Source: RYN-133 sp963708645
GTDB taxonomy: Bacteria; Actinomycetota; Actinomycetes; Mycobacteriales; Jatrophihabitantaceae
Assembly: GCA_963708645.1 (NCBI GenBank)
Contig: CAVPTA010000007.1
Span: forward strand, 930,001-994,000
DNA: 64,000 nucleotides
Reading direction: 5' to 3'
Position numbers and translations under genes: made by a program. The notes beneath the pieces were generated by a model that saw only the letters and a program-made list of their open reading frames with translations, had not been told where the DNA came from and did not search any database. This document shows positions 1 through 9,533 of this stretch, piece after piece (the stretch's first letter is position 1; each line of letters opens with the position of its first letter).

Positions 1-169
1 AGGTGGCAGCGATCGGCGACATGCCCAACGACGTCCCGATGCTTCGGTGGGCCGGACGTCTTACGCAGTCGCGAACGCGCACCCGGCCGTGCGTGCTGCC
101 GCCGACGAGGTCGTCGCGTCGAACGACGAGGACGCCGTCGCCGCGCTGATCGAGTCGCTGCTCGGCTGA
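1..169 (+). CDS. HAD-superfamily (Cof-type) hydrolase, C-terminal fragment
   Basis: This is the last ~56 residues of a gene that begins left of the window. The visible GDMPND motif is HAD motif IV (metal-binding acidic residues), followed by the SYAVANAHPAV tail typical of Cof/phosphatase-like HAD proteins, whose usual substrates are sugar phosphates or FMN-like phosphates. The GDMPND part and the SYAVANA part are in different frames, and adding one base near position 54 joins them. The end is TGA at 167-169. The substrate cannot be told from this fragment. Confidence 0.7.
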   Translation, partial: GGSDRRHAQRRPDASVGRTSYAVANAHPAVRAAADEVVASNDEDAVAALIESLLG

Positions 170-220
170 GCACGCGGCCGCGGCCGGTGCAGCTCGCGGA
201 CCGTTCAGTTCGCGGACGGT

Positions 221-1655
221 TCAGTGCCCGGACGAGCGCAGGGCCGCGCGGTGGATCTTGCCGCTCGTGGTCTTCGGCAACTCGTCGACGAACCGCACTC
301 GGCGCGGGTACTTGTACGGCGCGGTCTCGGCCTTGACGTGCTCCTGCAACTCGCGCGCGAGCTCGTCGGAGCCTTCGACGCCGTCGCGCAGCACCACGAC
401 TGCGACGACGAGTTCACCGCGGGTCTCGTCCGGCTCGCCGATGACGGCGACCTCGCGCACTGCCGGATGACCGAGCAACGTCGACTCGACCTCCGCGGGA
501 CCGATCCGATAGCCCGCACTGACGATGACGTCATCGGCGCGCGACTCGAAGAACAACCAGCCGTCCTCGTCGGCGCGCACCCGATCGCCGGTGTGCCACA
601 GGCCGTCCGGAGCAGCCTCACCGTCGTAGCCGAGAAAGAACGTCGGCACGCTGGCCGGGTCGACGCACAGCTCACCGTCGACGATCGAGGTCTGCACCCC
701 CGGCAGCGGGCGGCCCATCGAACCGGGCGGTGCATCGGCCCCGGGTGACGCTCCGGTCAGCTGGCCGGTCTCGGTCTGTCCGTACCCGTCGGCGATCGCC
801 AGCCCGGTCTGTGCGCGCCACGACTCCAGCGCGGGGACGCCCAACGCCTCGCCCGCGGTGATCAGGCGCCGCAGCGACGCCACGTCCGTGATCGGACCGG
901 TAGCCGCGATGAGCCGATATTCCGTCGGCGCCATGCAGAGCACGTTCACGTTCTCGGCGCGGATCGTCTCGAGCCGCTCGACCGGATCGAACCGACGATC
1001 CTGCAGTAGCGCCGCCGCGCCGCACAGCCACGGCGCGAGGAACGCATTGCGCGCGGCCTTCGACCAGCCCGGCGCGGCGGTCGACCACACGAGCTCGCCC
1101 GGCTCGGCTGCCATCCACGACCGGGCCTGCAGCTGCTGGCCGTAGACGTAACGCTGTCCGTGCGTCACCAACTTCGGTTCGCCGCTCGTCCCGGATGTGA
1201 ACAGCACGAACGCCGGGTCGCGCTCGTCGAGTTCGGCATACGGCGCCGGCTCGGCGTCGTGACTCACCGGGCACGGTGAGCACGGCGCACCCCGGGTCGG
1301 CCTCCACGACGACGGTGCGGTTGCGGTCGGCACACACCACGAGCGCGGGACGGGCGCGGCGCAACCGCAACGCGACATCCTTTGCGCGCAGCTGCTCGCT
1401 GCACGGGAGCATCGCTGCCCCGAGGTGCAGGCACGCGAGCATCGTCAACGGGTACTCGATGGTGTTGCCGACCAGCGTCAGCACGACCGAGCCACGACCG
1501 ACCCCGCGCTCGGCCAGCACGCCGGCGAACCGGCCGACAGCATCGAGCAGCCGCCCGAAGGTCCACTCGTCGCGCGCACCGTCGCGCGCGAGCGTGATCA
1601 GTGCGAGCTCGTCACGCGGCCGCGCAGCGAGGACGTCCCGGACGTAGTTGCCCAC
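221..1655 (-). CDS. AMP-dependent acyl-CoA synthetase (acetyl/medium-chain type), frameshifted
   Basis: This adenylate-forming enzyme would activate a short or medium carboxylic acid with ATP and CoA. The reconstructed protein is about 477 residues. The ATP loop TSGTSGEPK, the YGQTET motif, the HTGDR hinge region and the C-terminal PKTTSGKI with the adenylation lysine are all present. PYKYPRRV near the end is typical of the acetyl-CoA/medium-chain synthetase branch. The first third (from ATG at 1655) and the remainder are in different frames, with the switch near 1270, just after GCAVLTVPGES. Since all catalytic motifs are intact, a sequencing indel is more likely than a pseudogene. The stop lies 51 bases from the HAD fragment, in convergent orientation. 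Confidence 0.85.
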
Positions 1656-1658
1656 CGA

Positions 1659-2261
1659 CTAGAGGTACTGCCCCGGACCCTGCCGTGGGTCCTCCTCATC
1701 GCCGGGGCCGTCGAACGCGCCGCCACCGAGGACCTGTCCACCCGGCCCGACGACGATCTGGCGCTGGCCGCCCGGCAACGCGCGGTTGCGCATCTGCTCG
1801 AGCTGGGCACGGGCCGCCATCTGTTGCTGGAACAGCGCGGCCTGGATGCCGTGGAACAGGCCTTCCAGCCAACCGACCAGCTGCGCCTGCGCGATGCGCA
1901 GTTCGGCCTCGGACGGCACACCCGATCCGAAGGGCAGGGTGAGCCGCTCCAGCTCCTCGCGCAACTCCGGCGCCAGCCCGTCCTCGAGCTCGTGGATCGA
2001 CATCTCGTGAATGTCACGCAGCCGCTGCCGACCCGCCTCGTCGAGCGGGGCAGCCCGGACTTCCTCGAGCAACTGCTTGATCATCGTGCCGATGCGCATG
2101 ACCTTCGCGGGCTGTTCGATCATGGCCGACACCTCGTCGTGGTCACCCGACTCGCCGGTTTCGTCCGTATCTGATTGGCTGGCGGGTACAACCTCGGCAC
2201 TCGAATCAACGGGTGCAGGCTCGTTGCTCGGCTGTCGGGGATCAGGGGTGTGTTCACTCAC
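1659..2261 (-). CDS. bpa: Bacterial proteasome activator Bpa
   Basis: Bpa forms an ATP-independent ring that docks on the 20S proteasome and opens its gate. The 200-residue protein has a disordered acidic start, a helical core (QPAKVMRIGTMIKQLLEEV, ELEDGLAPELREELERL, QLVGWLEGLFHGIQAALF) and ends in GQYL, the C-terminal motif that inserts into proteasome alpha-ring pockets. Core and tail match the mycobacterial Bpa family closely, so the organism is expected to encode a 20S proteasome elsewhere. The stop lies 3 bases from the acyl-CoA synthetase start on the same strand, so the two may be cotranscribed. It is divergent from the aminotransferase-like gene with 40 bases between. Confidence 0.93.
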   Translation of the reverse strand: MSEHTPDPRQPSNEPAPVDSSAEVVPASQSDTDETGESGDHDEVSAMIEQPAKVMRIGTMIKQLLEEVRAAPLDEAGRQRLRDIHEMSIHELEDGLAPELREELERLTLPFGSGVPSEAELRIAQAQLVGWLEGLFHGIQAALFQQQMAARAQLEQMRNRALPGGQRQIVVGPGGQVLGGGAFDGPGDEEDPRQGPGQYL

Positions 2262-2301
2262 CCCTCCAGTGTGGCAAAGCGGGTGTTGGGGGTTGCTCTC
2301 G

Positions 2302-3510
2302 ATGGTGTCGACGACGGCGCGCGGGCTGGACGTGGCTCGGGTCCGAGGGCTTTATCTGTCACTGCCGACCGGACCGGCCACCTTGGACGGGCCGCTGTCG
2401 GCGGTGCAGCCCGAGTCGGTCATCCGCGCGATCATCGCGACGCTGCGCTCTGCTCCGACGCAGCCCGGCGGCACGTCGTTCCGCTCGCAACGCACTGCCT
2501 CGTCACTCGTCGAAACCCGCAGAGCCTTCGGCGACCTCGTCGGGGCCGGGCCGGACTCAGTGGTGCTCGGCGCGACGCTGGGCGGGCTGCACGTGCAGTT
2601 CGCCGAACTGCTCTCACGCAACTGGCAGCTGTCCGACCAGATCGTGCTCAACCGGCTCGACAGCGACTCGGTGCTGTCGCCCTGGCTTCGTGCGGCGCGC
2701 GCGTGCGGCGTCAGCGCGAAATGGGCCGAGTTCGACCTCGAGACCGGCGAAGTGCCGACCTGGCAGTACGAGCACCTGATCACGCCGCAGACCCGGCTGG
2801 TCACGGTGCCGCTCGGCAACCCCGCGACCGGCACCACGCCGGACGTGCGCGCGATCGCCGACCTGGCTCACGACGTCGGCGCCCTCGTGCTCGTCGACGT
2901 CGGCGCGGCCACGCCCCACGTCCCGCTGTCGCTGGACGAGTTCGGCGCGGATCTGATGACCGTCGAGGCCGCGACCTTCGGTGGCCCGACGATGTCGGCG
3001 CTCATCGCCCGTCCCGGCCTGCTGTTGGACGTCGACCAGGGTTCGCACTCGCCCGCACCGAAGCGGTTCGACTTCGGTCCGCTGGCCGTCGAGTTGCTCG
3101 ACGGCGCGAGCGCCGCGGTCGACCACCTGGCCGGGCTCGACGACCGGGCGAGCGGCACTCGACGCGAGCGGCTGCAACGTTCGATCGCGATCTCCGGTGC
3201 GCACACCGCCCGGCTGTGGAAGCACTTCGACGCCAGGGTTGCCGAGTTGCCGCACGTCACGGTCTTCGGCGGTTCCGGTCCGCGGCTTCCCGTCCTCGGG
3301 TTCACTGTCGCGCGGCGAACCCCGGCGCAGGTCGGCGAGTTCCTCGCCCGCCGCGGGGTGTCGGTCTGGACCGGTCCGTCCGGGATGTCGCAGCTGCTGA
3401 CCGCGTTCGGCGCCGACGAGATCGGCGGGGCGGCCTTCGCCGGGTTCATGCCGCACACGACCGTCGGCGAGGTCGACCAGCTGCTCGCGGGCCTGGCCGA
3501 TCTCGGCTGA
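2302..3510 (+). CDS. Cysteine desulfurase-like (class V aminotransferase fold) protein lacking the PLP lysine
   Basis: The 402-residue protein has the fold type I pattern of SufS/IscS relatives: LVDVGAATPHVPL aligns with the usual VDGAQ..PH segment, and the following DLMTVEAATFGGPTMSAL aligns with the segment that normally carries the Schiff-base lysine (HKxxGP). Here the His-Lys pair is Ala-Thr, the Gln of VDGAQ is absent, and the upstream His-rich segment is also changed (DSDSVLSPW). It may therefore not be a functional PLP enzyme. The ATG at 2302 is chosen because upstream codons run into the divergent bpa promoter region. A gene of this type sits near bpa in mycobacteria as I recall, so the pairing may be old. 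The molecular role is unknown. Confidence 0.75.
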   Translation: MVSTTARGLDVARVRGLYLSLPTGPATLDGPLSAVQPESVIRAIIATLRSAPTQPGGTSFRSQRTASSLVETRRAFGDLVGAGPDSVVLGATLGGLHVQFAELLSRNWQLSDQIVLNRLDSDSVLSPWLRAARACGVSAKWAEFDLETGEVPTWQYEHLITPQTRLVTVPLGNPATGTTPDVRAIADLAHDVGALVLVDVGAATPHVPLSLDEFGADLMTVEAATFGGPTMSALIARPGLLLDVDQGSHSPAPKRFDFGPLAVELLDGASAAVDHLAGLDDRASGTRRERLQRSIAISGAHTARLWKHFDARVAELPHVTVFGGSGPRLPVLGFTVARRTPAQVGEFLARRGVSVWTGPSGMSQLLTAFGADEIGGAAFAGFMPHTTVGEVDQLLAGLADLG

Positions 3511-3527
3511 CGCCGCACGCGCTCCCT

Positions 3528-3572
3528 CCCCGGCGCAGTCACATTCTGTCGGGCGAACCGACTGCGCCGGGG
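3528..3572. terminator. Bidirectional hairpin terminator
   Basis: A perfect 13-bp inverted repeat (CCCCGGCGCAGTC at 3528-3540 against its complement at 3560-3572) with a 19-base loop lies between two convergent genes, the aminotransferase-like gene and the sedolisin gene. Placement and GC-rich stem suit a shared terminator. There is no clear T-run, which is common in high-GC actinobacteria. Confidence 0.6.
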
Positions 3573-3587
3573 GAGAAGCTGCCCAGG

Positions 3588-6080
3588 TCAGCCGCAGTGC
3601 TGGCCCATGACGTAGTCGTACTTAGGGCCGCCCGAGTCGGCGGTCTCGATCAGGCCGCCAGTCTGGCTCGTGCCGACGAGCACCTTCGACTGCGCACCCG
3701 GTCCGACGAGCTTGGAACCTGAGGGCGGCGAACCCACGTGCGCGACCGGCACGTCGACCTCGATGACGCCGTTCTTGCCGCTGCCGAAGTGACCCGTGTC
3801 GGTGTTCGCGTTGGTGTACTGGTTCCCCGACAGCGTTCCGTCGTGATAGGTGACGGCCCCGGTCGAGTCGACCTCGGCGTTGGCGAAGTACGTGACTCCC
3901 TTGTAGCTCCACGGGAAGTAGTACTCGTTGCCGCCTCCGGCCGGCGAGGCCTGGCTCGTCGACAGATTGCTGATCGTCGTCAGCACACGCAGCGTCGTGC
4001 CCGTCAGGCTGATGTTGCCGCTGAGGATGTCCAGCTGCGGGTTACCGCCGGAGGACGTTCCGGCCGGGTACGAATCGTCCCCGGCCGGGTCGGTGAACAG
4101 TGGCGTGCACCCGTTCGTCCGCGTGCTCGAGCCGGCCGACGGCTGCTTCGGCAGCACAGGGTTCTTCGGCGTCGTCGAGCCGTCGATGTTGGTTGCGAGC
4201 GTGGCGACGTTGGGCGAACCCATGCCGGACGTGTAGTCCCAGCCCGGGGTCGAGATGTAGAAGCCGTTGCCCGCCGGCGGGCTCGTCGTCCCACCGCCGA
4301 TGTCGGTGAAGTCCTGCGCTCCGTGCGCGCCCTTGAACTGCGCGTACAGCGTCGGGTTGGCGAAGCCGTTGCCGACGAACTTGCCGTTCACTGCGTTGGC
4401 CGCGGCCTGCACGCGCGTCCACATGCCCATCCAGAGCGGCGAGCTCAGGCTGGTGCCGCCGCCGGGATAGCTTGTCTCGCCTTGAGCCACGATGCCGTAG
4501 CCGTTGGACGCGACGTCACCGGACTGCGCCGCCACATCGGGGGCACCGCGGCACGGTTGCGCCGGCGGAGGTGTCCCGCCACCCGGCGCGTAGTCGCAGA
4601 TCCCCGCGATGTTGGTGATCCCGTCCTGGTAGGCGGGCTTGGCGAACACGAAGCTGGTGCCGCCGCCGGTGTAGGTCCAGCTGTATTCCAGCGCGCGCTG
4701 GGGCGACGCCGAGTCGGTGCCGTAGAGCACGGTGCCGCCGACATCGACGGCGTTCGGGCTCGAGGCCGGATAGTTCACGATCGGGACGACCGAGTTGGTC
4801 AGACCGTTCAGCGTCGCGGCCGGGACGAGCGGGCAGGACGAACCGGTGTCACCGGCGGAGGAGAACAGCGTGCGTCCTTCCATTACTGCCTTGCGCAGCG
4901 CAGCCTCGGACGCCAGCGTGTACATCTGGCCGGCCGAGAACGCCGCCGGCGTGGTGCCGAGCTGGTCGCCGGCCGGGTTCTCCTCGCACTCGCCGTAGGA
5001 CGCGTTGGCCTGCAGTGGCCCGTTCGGGTCATCGGCCCACTTGTTGAACACGTTGAGCACCGACTGGTCGGACAGGTCGTGGCCGAAGTACAGCGTCTCG
5101 CTCAGCACGTCCGGGCTCATGCCGGTGGACGACTGGGTGTCGAGATCCCACTCGACCTCGCCGGCGTTGTCGGTGTACTTGACCTTGTTGCCGTCGGTGT
5201 GGATGACATTGATCGGCACCCGCGGCAGGCCGTGCAACCGCTCGAAGGTGCGCAGGTTCGTGATGACCGGCGCCGTCTGGCCCTCACCGAACACGGCCAT
5301 CTTCTGGCCCTGCCCGAAGTCGACGGTCTTGTTGCCGATCGGCTTCGCGGTCGCGCCGCCGGGTTGCTTGTAGATCGACCACAGGTCCTGCGGGGTGGTG
5401 AGCCCGATGCAGGTGCCGCCCTGGCAGGTGTCCTGCGACGGGGTCACGCCGTGCGTCGCCGTCGCGGGCACGGGGTTGTCCGGGCCGTTGTGGTACAGGT
5501 GGCTGCCCAGCTTGTTGTTCAGCCCGACCACGCCGGTGATGCCGAGCCCGCTCGGTACCTGCGGGCCGCGGGTGTTCGCGTAGTAGGTCTTGGCCTTGGT
5601 GCTGTAGTTGCGCAGCGTGATGGCAAACGTCTTCTCGACCTGGGCGACGGTGCCGTCGAGCACAAGCAGGTCGCGGCTACCGGTCGAGCTGGCGACGGTG
5701 AGGCCGTGGGCCGTGGCGAAGCTGCGGACAGCGTTGAAGTTCGCGCGGGTGACGCCGAAGCGGGCATCGAACTGTCCGGGCGTCAGGAACTGGTGGTAGT
5801 GACCGCTGCCCTTCGTGTACAGGGCGCTGTAGTAGTTGCGCTCGGCGCTCGCGTTGGGACGGGCGATCGTGATGTCGAGCTGGATCTGGCGGCTCGCCGA
5901 AGTAAGGCCGAGGTCGTGCCAGTTGTGCAGCTGCGGCAGAACGTCGCCGGTCAGCCGGATCATTGGCGTGGCGGCGGCTTGCGCGGTGCCTGCATTGAGG
6001 CCTACCGCGGCGCCGGTCAGCAATGCAGCTGCGGTCAGCAGCGCGCAATGCCGGGCAGTGCGTCGAGCGCGTGAGGTCAT
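3588..6080 (-). CDS. Secreted sedolisin (S53, pro-kumamolisin) serine-carboxyl peptidase
   Basis: This 830-residue exported acid protease begins with a signal peptide (Arg-rich start, hydrophobic stretch about 12-30, AQA-like cleavage near 33-36). Residues ~40-190 form the pro-kumamolisin activation domain (YTKGSGHYHQFLTPGQF). The catalytic domain shows Glu308 and Asp312 (GEVEWD), the oxyanion Asp411 (SAGDTGSS) and Ser544 (GGTSLSSP). Calcium-site residues are probably in DFTDIGGG (~590-597) and GWDYTSG (~613). About 150 extra residues follow after a Pro/Thr linker near 635-660 and may be a beta-rich accessory domain. It is monocistronic by spacing, with a terminator downstream. Its role is probably extracellular protein degradation. 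Confidence 0.93.
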   Translation of the reverse strand: MTSRARRTARHCALLTAAALLTGAAVGLNAGTAQAAATPMIRLTGDVLPQLHNWHDLGLTSASRQIQLDITIARPNASAERNYYSALYTKGSGHYHQFLTPGQFDARFGVTRANFNAVRSFATAHGLTVASSTGSRDLLVLDGTVAQVEKTFAITLRNYSTKAKTYYANTRGPQVPSGLGITGVVGLNNKLGSHLYHNGPDNPVPATATHGVTPSQDTCQGGTCIGLTTPQDLWSIYKQPGGATAKPIGNKTVDFGQGQKMAVFGEGQTAPVITNLRTFERLHGLPRVPINVIHTDGNKVKYTDNAGEVEWDLDTQSSTGMSPDVLSETLYFGHDLSDQSVLNVFNKWADDPNGPLQANASYGECEENPAGDQLGTTPAAFSAGQMYTLASEAALRKAVMEGRTLFSSAGDTGSSCPLVPAATLNGLTNSVVPIVNYPASSPNAVDVGGTVLYGTDSASPQRALEYSWTYTGGGTSFVFAKPAYQDGITNIAGICDYAPGGGTPPPAQPCRGAPDVAAQSGDVASNGYGIVAQGETSYPGGGTSLSSPLWMGMWTRVQAAANAVNGKFVGNGFANPTLYAQFKGAHGAQDFTDIGGGTTSPPAGNGFYISTPGWDYTSGMGSPNVATLATNIDGSTTPKNPVLPKQPSAGSSTRTNGCTPLFTDPAGDDSYPAGTSSGGNPQLDILSGNISLTGTTLRVLTTISNLSTSQASPAGGGNEYYFPWSYKGVTYFANAEVDSTGAVTYHDGTLSGNQYTNANTDTGHFGSGKNGVIEVDVPVAHVGSPPSGSKLVGPGAQSKVLVGTSQTGGLIETADSGGPKYDYVMGQHCG

Positions 6081-6154
6081 GGTCGTCCCTGTGGGCGTAG
6101 GTCGGGGGATCCCCCTTTGGCCTGGCTAACGACCAGAGTCCCCACAGGTGACGA

Positions 6155-7141
6155 TCAGGAAACGCGCAGCAGTACTTTCCCGATGTGTTCGCTCGATTCG
6201 ACCAATTTGTGTGCTTCCACAACGTCGTCGAGTGTTATTACCCGGTCAATTACCGGGTGGATTGCGCCGGATTCGACGAGCGGCCACACCGCCAGAACAG
6301 TTTCGGCGACGATCATCGCTTTGGCCGCTGCGGGACGGGCGCGCAACCCCGCGGCGTGGACGGTGGCACGTTTGGTCAGCAGGGCACCGAGGTCGAGTTC
6401 GCCGCGGCGACCACCCTGCAGTCCGAGCACGATCAGCCGGCCGCCCAGAGCCAGTGCTTCGATGTTGCGTCGCAGGTAGGACGCACCCATGTTGTCGAGA
6501 ATGACGTCGACGCCGCCGCCGTCGGTCTCGGCCCGTACACGATCTTCGAAGTCGTCCTCGCGGTAGTTGATCGCGACGTCGGCGCCGAGCGAGCGGCAGA
6601 ACTCGACCTTGCGGTCGGTGCCGGCGGTAGCGAACACCTGGGCACCGCGTTGTGCAGCGAGTTGGATCGCCATCGTCCCGATGCCGCTCGTGCCGCCGTG
6701 GACGAGCAGCCGCTCGCCGGGTTGCAGCCGGCCCGCTTCGGTTCCGAAAACCATTGACCAGACTGTGCAGCTCACTTCGGGCAGCGCAGCCGCATCGACG
6801 AGCGAGATGCCGTGCGGGACGGGCATCAGCTGTCCGACGGGGACGGCGACGTACTCGGCGTACGCACCGCCGGACAGCAGCGCGCACACTTCCGCGCCGA
6901 TGTCCCAGCCGGCCACGTCGTCACCGAGTGCCGCGACCGTGCCCGAGCACTCGAGGCCGAGGTACGGCGATGCCCCGTGCGGCGGCGGATAGTTGCCCTG
7001 GCGTTGCATGCAGTCGGCGCGGTTGATCGCGGTGGCGGTGACTTTGATCAGCACTTCGCCGGGGCCCGCGACCGCGTCGGGTACGTCCTCGATCCGCATG
7101 ACCTCGGGATCGCCTGGCTCGGGGACGACGACAGCACGCAT
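6155..7141 (-). CDS. NAD(P)H quinone oxidoreductase, PIG3/zeta-crystallin-like MDR family
   Basis: The 328-residue medium-chain reductase lacks catalytic zinc ligands, like QOR enzymes. It starts MRAVVVPEPGDPEVM, continues with TAINRADCMQRQGNYPPP, the typical PIG3-type N-terminal domain, then a Rossmann motif in LVHGGTSGIGTMAIQLA and the NYREDDF segment. The expected reaction is NADPH-dependent reduction of quinones or other electrophiles in the cytoplasm. The ATG at 7141 is chosen because translation upstream in this frame reads into the end of the photolyase-related gene. It lies 82 bases downstream of that gene on the same strand. Confidence 0.9.
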   Translation of the reverse strand: MRAVVVPEPGDPEVMRIEDVPDAVAGPGEVLIKVTATAINRADCMQRQGNYPPPHGASPYLGLECSGTVAALGDDVAGWDIGAEVCALLSGGAYAEYVAVPVGQLMPVPHGISLVDAAALPEVSCTVWSMVFGTEAGRLQPGERLLVHGGTSGIGTMAIQLAAQRGAQVFATAGTDRKVEFCRSLGADVAINYREDDFEDRVRAETDGGGVDVILDNMGASYLRRNIEALALGGRLIVLGLQGGRRGELDLGALLTKRATVHAAGLRARPAAAKAMIVAETVLAVWPLVESGAIHPVIDRVITLDDVVEAHKLVESSEHIGKVLLRVS

Positions 7142-7223
7142 TCCTCGGACCGTACTCGACCGACCTTTCCCCGCTGGCGCTCGGTTCACCCGTCCCAAAG
7201 CGAGCACAGGCGGGGAACCTGCA

Positions 7224-8709
7224 TCAGGGCGAGCGCGAGCCGCGGTCCTGTTCCTGCGCGACGAGCTCGTCGAGGTCCTTGAGCCGGTCGAGGCCGCGCA
7301 ACGGTTGTGCCATGCGGTGATTGCCGCTGCAACTGTCTCGCGATTGCGGTCGAGGAAGGCCCAGTAGCCGGCGGTGAACGGGCAGGCGTTCTCGCCGACG
7401 CGCACCTTCGGGTCGTAGCGGCACTCGCCGCAGAAGTCGCTCATCCGGTCGATGTACGCGCCGCCACCGGCGTACGGCTTGGTCGCCATCACGCCGCCGT
7501 CGGCGTACTGCGACATGCCGACGACGTTGGGCACCATCACCCAGTCGTAGCCGTCGACGAACGCGCGGTGGAACCAGTCGGTGACCTGCGGTGGGACGCC
7601 AGCCGCGCTGCATCGCGTAGTTGCCGAGCACCATCAGCCGCGGGATGTGGTGCACCCAGCCGTGCTCGCGCACACCGCGCAAGCACGTGCTCGAGACAGC
7701 GCGCCTCGACCGTCTCATCGGCGTCGAGCGTCGGCGAACCACTTCGGCACGGTGCCGGTCGCTGCGAGCGCGTTGCGGCGCCGGTACGCATCGCCACTGG
7801 TGCCAGTACAGGTGCCAGACGTAGTCGCGCCAGCCGATGATCTGCCGCACGAACCCCTCGACGGACGCGATCGGCGCATCGCCTGCGCGGTAGGCCGACT
7901 CTGCGCGCTGGACGACCTCGAGCGGATCGAGCAGGCCGAGGTTGAGCGGCGCCGACAGCAGCGAGTGCGCCATCCAGTCGTCGCCGCGCAGCATCGCGTC
8001 CTCGTGCGCGCCGAACGACGGCAGCCGGTGGGCGATGAACGTCGCGCAGCACGTGCAACGCCTCGGCTCGCGTTGCGGCGAAGCGGCGCGGACCGTCGTG
8101 CCGATGAAGCTGACGTCGCCGGCGCGCTCCCACGCGTCGAGGTCGTGGCGCACCTCGTCGTCGATCTCGTCCTCGGTCGGGCCACCACGGTTCGGCGACG
8201 CCGAGTGTGGCGCTGCTTCGGCGGCGGCTCGCGGTTGTCGGCGTCGAAGTTCCACCGCCCGCCGGCCGGTTCGGCTGCCGTCCATCAGCACGTCGTGTCG
8301 GCGGCGTGCGTCGCGGTAGAAGTCCTCGAGCAGCAGCCGCTTCGCGCCCCGGGACGATCGCCCAGAGGTCGAAGTCTGCGCGTCGACGTGGCGAAGCCGC
8401 GTGCGGGCAGCACCTCGACGCCGTCGATGGATTCGACGAACCGCTTGGCAGCCCATGATGTCGGATGGCACACCGAGACCGGCGCGCGGACGGCATCGCG
8501 ATAGGTGGTCGGCGCGTACATACTCGCACTGATCGCCGAGCTCGGCCGCGCGGTGCCGCATCGCCGACAGCACGAGGTGTGCCTTCTGCGCGGTGGAACG
8601 TGCGGCGTGCGAACACCGCCTTCGACTCGATCATCAGCACCGGCTGGTCGCTATCGTCGAGGAAGTGCGGGCCGAGCTGATCGCCGAACAGCCACCGTCG
8701 CGTTGTCAT
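7224..8709 (-). CDS. FeS-BCP type cryptochrome/photolyase-related protein, heavily frameshifted
   Basis: Pieces in all three frames form one protein of about 495 residues: an N-terminal RRWLFGDQLGPHFLDD antenna-domain start, a middle with GWRDYVWHLYWHQW and the FAD-domain helix region, then MVPNVVGMSQYADGG and FCGECRYDPKVRVGENACPF, whose cysteines match part of the 4Fe-4S set of the bacterial FeS cryptochrome/photolyase group (PhrB/CryB). The end is MAQPLRGLDRLKDLDELVAQE. This group includes iron-sulfur (6-4) photolyases, so DNA repair by light or light sensing is likely. At least six frame switches are needed. Motifs remain recognisable on both sides of each, which favours sequence errors. 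The ATG at 8709 is followed directly by the conserved start. Confidence 0.75.
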
Positions 8710-8742
8710 CACTGTGAGCGATACCCAGCGAGCCGCGCACGC

Positions 8743-9105
8743 TCACTCGAGTGCGCTGTGCACCGCCGTCAGTAGGGCGCGATCGAGCGGGAGCCAGTCG
8801 AGACTGTCGAGCTCATCGCGATCGACCCAGCGCACTACATCGTGATCGTCGAGCGGCTGGGGCGTCCCGGCCACCACCGTCGCTTGCCACAGCTGCAACG
8901 TGATCCGGTCGTCGGCGACCACCCCCAACTGAGCACCGCACCCGATCTCGATCGCGAGTTCCTCGCGGCACTCGCGCACCAGAGCTTGCTGTGGGCTCTC
9001 GCCCGATTCGACCTTGCCCCCGGGGAACTCCCACCCGGGCGGCGTGACCCGGCGCGCTGCCAGCACCCGCCCGTCCCTGATGAGAGCCGCCGCCACCACG
9101 TCCAC
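8743..9105 (-). CDS. NUDIX hydrolase, MutT-like (deoxy)nucleoside triphosphate diphosphatase
   Basis: The 120-residue protein contains a complete Nudix box, GGKVESGESPQQALVRECRE followed by ELAIEIG, with the metal-binding glutamates. The PGGKVE context and small size match MutT/NudG-type proteins that clean oxidised nucleotides such as 8-oxo-dGTP. A GTG at 9105 is taken as start because VDVVAAALIRDGRVL is the usual first strand and upstream sequence is Arg-rich out-of-frame noise. It follows the DUF5990 gene by 23 bases, so the two are probably cotranscribed, and it precedes the photolyase-related gene, which fits a DNA-damage theme. Confidence 0.85.
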   Translation of the reverse strand: MDVVAAALIRDGRVLAARRVTPPGWEFPGGKVESGESPQQALVRECREELAIEIGCGAQLGVVADDRITLQLWQATVVAGTPQPLDDHDVVRWVDRDELDSLDWLPLDRALLTAVHSALE

Positions 9106-9128
9106 CGCGCGACGGTAGCGCCCGGCGA

Positions 9129-9533
9129 TCAGTGGGCCGGCACGCTCCAGCGGATCACGGGGTCGCGCAGGCGCGCGCAACACGGCAGCCCGGCCTCGTC
9201 GGTGAGGTCGACATCGGCGACGACCTCGTCTGCGATCGGGACGTCGGCGAGCATCAGCTTCGCGCGACGGAACATCGAGAACTCGCGGCCGTCGTACTCG
9301 CCCCACGTCAGGTAGAGGAAACGCTCGCCGCGGCGGCCGTGCACCGCCGGGCCGCGGAAGTCGCGCTCATCGTCGAGGTCGACCACGCGCACGTCGGCCT
9401 CCCAGTGCGCCTGCTCAGCGTCACCAGGGACCAGTCCCTCGGGACGCGAACCGACCTGCAGCGCCACGTGCACGTCGCGGTTGGGTCCGCACATCCGTCC
9501 GGGCAGCTTGTGTCCGTTGATGACCACCCGCAT
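9129..9533 (-). CDS. DUF5990-like conserved protein
   Basis: A 134-residue cytoplasmic protein starting MRVVINGHKLPGRMCGP, with the conserved segments VHVALQVGSRPEGLVPGDA and FLYLTWGEYDG and FRRAKLMLADVP. It matches the actinobacterial DUF5990 pattern as I remember it. No enzymatic motif is visible. The ATG at 9533 is preferred over upstream in-frame starts because conservation begins there. It heads a probable two-gene unit with the MutT-like NUDIX gene. Confidence 0.7.
   Translation of the reverse strand: MRVVINGHKLPGRMCGPNRDVHVALQVGSRPEGLVPGDAEQAHWEADVRVVDLDDERDFRGPAVHGRRGERFLYLTWGEYDGREFSMFRRAKLMLADVPIADEVVADVDLTDEAGLPCCARLRDPVIRWSVPAH

Noticed and set aside
3738..6074. Very long open frame on the + strand opposite the sedolisin gene
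   Set aside because: It is a frame mirror of a clear protease gene on the other strand. The translation is Arg/Val-rich with no domains, a usual effect of high GC content.
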